Shown piece after piece: positions 61,001 through 64,000 of a stretch of DNA of 64,000 nucleotides. The number at the start of each line of letters is the position of its first letter. The stretch's first letter is position 1. Both the position numbers and the translations under genes were made by a program. The DNA comes from Synanceia verrucosa. Taxonomy: Eukaryota; Chordata; Actinopteri; Perciformes; Synanceiidae. The notes under the pieces were generated by a model, which was not told the DNA's origin, ran no database searches, and saw nothing but the letters and a program-made list of their open reading frames with translations. Location of the stretch: assembly GCA_029721515.1 (NCBI GenBank), contig CM056556.1, positions 11,986,098-12,050,097 on the forward strand, read 5' to 3'.

Positions 61001-64000
61001 GAACTTTCTTATAATATGATGAGATATGTGTGAATTAGCTCAGTCAGAGTTCTGCACAGGGACAAGAGGCTCCACTATCACGCCAAGGAAAGACAGGATT
61101 TGTATATTTAGCAGCCCAGTTTTCCTTGACAACAGCTCACCTGCCAACATCCAAAGCTTAAGACAATAAAAAATGGGTTAAATATAAACACATGAAAGTC
61201 AACTATGCTGATGTCCCTTATGTTGCCACACAAATCTGAAAAACAAGCTCTGGGAACATGCCGGCTGTGATGGCACACCACGCTGTGCCGTGGTGCCAGG
61301 GGTGGCAGCTTGTGTGTTTGTGTAGCGTGGTGTGCTGGTGCCTCCAACCTGCCTGGAGACAGGAGGTGTGCAGAATAAGGAGGGAGAACACCAGGCCCCT
61401 CATCAAGAATTTTAATGGCGTTCTTCTTTCTTTTCCTTCCTGTCTCGCTCCACATCGCCTGACTCATTGTGAGGGAGCAGCAGAGGCCACGCCTGTGGTC
61501 TGTGCTGGTGGTGGACACTCTCAGCTTAAGAGAGATAAATGCATGTTGGCGGTGATTTTGCAGAACATGCAGAGGGAGTGAGAAACTCACACTTTTTGTG
61601 TCGTACACTTTGCTCAGGGTTTGCAGTGAATCATCCAGTCCTCTGAAGTTACAAGTGCACTGGGTATGTACAAGAAACTTCACACACTTTATCAGTCTGT
61701 TGAAATACAATAAGGACGGAAGGAAGGAGTCCCCAGCATTCAGTGCTCCACCCATTGTTGATACCCCAGCAGTTACTGTAAATATTTGCATGGGTGAAAT
61801 AAGAGAACAAGGTGTACTTCCCGTTGCAAGAATAAAGGCTGTTTAACTGAGGAATATCACACCACTCATTTCTGCAGTTCTTTGCTGAAATGTAATTACA
61901 AATCTTTACAGTCATAAACAAGAACTTCCTTAGAGGATGACTGGTTCAAATCTGACATTATTGAAACTACCGCTTCCTCTTTAAATTAAAATATTAAATT
62001 TATAAGCAGTAAAACATACTCTACTTTGCCTATAACCATTAGATGACAAAGGCTAATACAATGTACCATAGTAAGTTCCATGACTCAAAGCAATATAATT
62101 TGACATTTTAGCGTTCACTTAGATGCTGATAGATGTGAATATTGATACCTCTCTCATATCTGTACAGTGTTATAGAATAGAATAGAATTACTTTCTTGAT
62201 CCCAACTTGGGAAATTACTTTGTAGCAGTAGCAAGAAATGCAATCACAGTGCAAATAAAAAGCAATAAAAATAACAGAAAGGTATTACTGTTTACAATTA
62301 AATTATAATACAGAAGAGAAGGGTTAGAAGGGTTGAGGTGATGCTGGTCATCTTAGCTTTGCATTAAGACTGGACAAAGGGAAGCAGCTGATATTGCTCT
62401 GTCCAAGGCTAACAAGTTCTGCAAACCATTACCATGGACTTTCAATAGGAAAACAGGTTTCTGTGATTTCTAATCACCAGGCTGCACATATTCTATGTTT
62501 ATAAAGTGAAATCATTTGTAATACAGGAAGCATCTTCAAGATGCGTCCTGAGCTTCATCAAACATCTGGGGATATTTTATTCTTGAAGCATCTGTAAACA
62601 CTCTTTCCTCCGGATAACTGAAATAATATATATATATATTTTTTTTTAATTTTTCAATTAGTTTAGGGGAGTTTAACAGCTGATATGTTGTTTCTTGTTT
62701 GTCTAATCCTAACAAAATGCTTGTAGTCTTGTCTTATATTTGTCTCAGTGTGTTAATAGAGGCCACTGTTCAGTAACAAATCAGTGTCATTTTAACAGAA
62801 GATAAAAAGAGTACAAAACCAATTGTAGCTGCTTATTTTATGAATTTATTTCCAAATGTAAACTTCACTATTTCATGCATACAAGTTATGACAACATACA
62901 TTATTCAACAATCTGTTATTTTTCATATTTGCATAGGACATGGTCACAATATATTGTCTAACATGTAAAAAATAATGCCATAAAAAGGTACAGCAGAGCA
63001 GCTAAGACCAGCACATTAAAATGTGTGTAGAATCCGAGGAACTGTACAACTGTAATACTTGAATGTAGTGATTTTGGTTTGCTGAGAGAGAAAAAAAAAT
63101 AAAATGACACCTGAAGGTTAGAGTGAGGTCATAAGAGAATGTACTGGCCATAGCTGAGTTGAGAGTTATTTACAGATTAGATTATACTGGTGCTGAAAGG
63201 GGAAGCAGCACCATGGAGTCACTACAACAGGCAACTGATGGTGATGGGCAGAGGAGAAACAAGAGGTATCAAGAGAGCAACATTACACTGAGGAGGTACA
63301 CTGAGGACAAACTGGTACAGGAAACAGAACCAAAAAGCTGGTGAGAGGCTCTCTCTTTGTAATTAAAGGGAGGTCATTCATAACCTAGAACAGACTAATC
63401 CTTTAAGGGCAGACATATCCAAAGCTTGAGCAAAACACTTTCTGTCAGCCTGAATTTTTATAGTAAAGAGGAAATTCTGCCCTGTGTCAGTTCAGGCAGT
63501 GAAGCAGGACCACATGTGGAGCGAAGGGTACAGACAGATGTGGTCTGCTACACTGCATGCTTCTTCTCACTTTGTCTCTTTTGTTTCTTGTGTTTTTACT
63601 CGGAAAATTGTTTGCTCATGCGTTTTGTTCATTCAAGTGATTTTCAATAAAAAAAAAAAACAACAAAAGTTGTATTATTTGAAAAAGGTCCATATCAAGC
63701 ACGACATCCATTGATCAACACTTGCAGCATATAAAGTTGAACCCATGGTTCAAAAATGACTGCAACATTCATCTTTCCCTTCAAAGCCTTTGGTAACAAC
63801 AACTCAAAGCTCCTTCTCACTGCCCAAGCCTTAGTCATGAGGGAATACATGTTCTGTATGTCCTATTAAAGATTATATATTACAATACTTGTAATATGTC
63901 TGTAGTTCATTCAAATTGGCTGAGCCTACACAGAGAGCCGGCAGAGGGGAAAGGAGAGATTAAACCTGGGAAATGCTGACATTGAGAAACGTACCTTGTG
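58081..64000. other. downstream intergenic region
   Basis: No exon of a known family could be supported on either strand. The longest frame (61,108-61,791 minus, 227 codons) has no recognisable domain. A C-rich run (60,190-60,205) and an A-run (63,649-63,661) are present. Regulatory DNA cannot be excluded. Confidence 0.5.
62170..62320 (-). repeat. LINE-like tail repeat
   Basis: 'tagaatagaatagaattact' followed by 'ttgatcccaacttgggaaat' is a common fish dispersed repeat phrase, most likely the backward-read 3' end of a LINE. It continues AT-rich to about 62,320. Confidence 0.45.

Noticed and set aside
61108..61791. 227-codon open frame on the minus strand
   Set aside because: The longest frame outside the named genes, but without domain, signal, splice support or compositional bias. 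Two other frames on both strands overlap it. Read as chance.

Overview
The window is vertebrate nuclear DNA, almost certainly from a ray-finned (teleost) fish. Genes are split by GT-AG introns, otud7a reads as a clear orthologue of the vertebrate gene, introns are compact, and the repeats are fish-type: LINE 3' tails, a tRNA-derived SINE, small inverted-repeat transposons, a solo LTR and AT/GT microsatellites. No prokaryotic operon, CRISPR array or phage is present. Exon limits were read by hand from splice signals and a continuous reading phase. Comparisons with other species are from memory.

Region 1 (1-9,380): a LINE fossil, then a small cluster of core-2 beta-1,6-N-acetylglucosaminyltransferase (GCNT1-type) genes, all on the minus strand. 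Two copies are intact (1,070-2,362 and 5,222-6,514, each 430 codons). A third (7,360-8,548) is a ruin split by an 850-bp solo LTR. Between the intact copies lies a broken second copy of the last exon of the neighbouring PCSK5-like gene, so the cluster grew by segmental duplication.

Region 2 (9,383-24,914, minus): a 16-exon gene for a 959-residue protein made of a signal peptide, about 835 residues of furin-like cysteine-rich repeats, one membrane segment and an acidic cytoplasmic tail. It matches the long membrane form of proprotein convertase 5 (PC5/6B) but has no subtilisin-like protease domain. Its large exon O-N intron carries a hAT-like element with a nested SINE, a THAP-like fragment and a long foldback. 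In mammals PCSK5 is followed by GCNT1 in the same orientation, and that order is kept here.

Region 3 (25,750-26,100): a compact CpG-containing divergent promoter with a TGACGTCA site, shared by the PCSK5-like gene and otud7a.

Region 4 (25,975 to about 58,080, plus): otud7a (Cezanne-2), a K11-type deubiquitinase, with a noncoding first exon, a 14.6-kb first intron and 11 coding exons (954 residues). The UBA-like N-terminus, OTU catalytic Cys190 and His354, and C-terminal A20 zinc finger are all intact.

Region 5 (58,080-64,000): no supported gene, one LINE-like tail.

The strongest lead is the protease-less PCSK5-like membrane protein, which looks like the product of gene fission or partial loss at an ancestral PCSK5-GCNT1 locus. 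The tandem remodelling of the GCNT side comes second.
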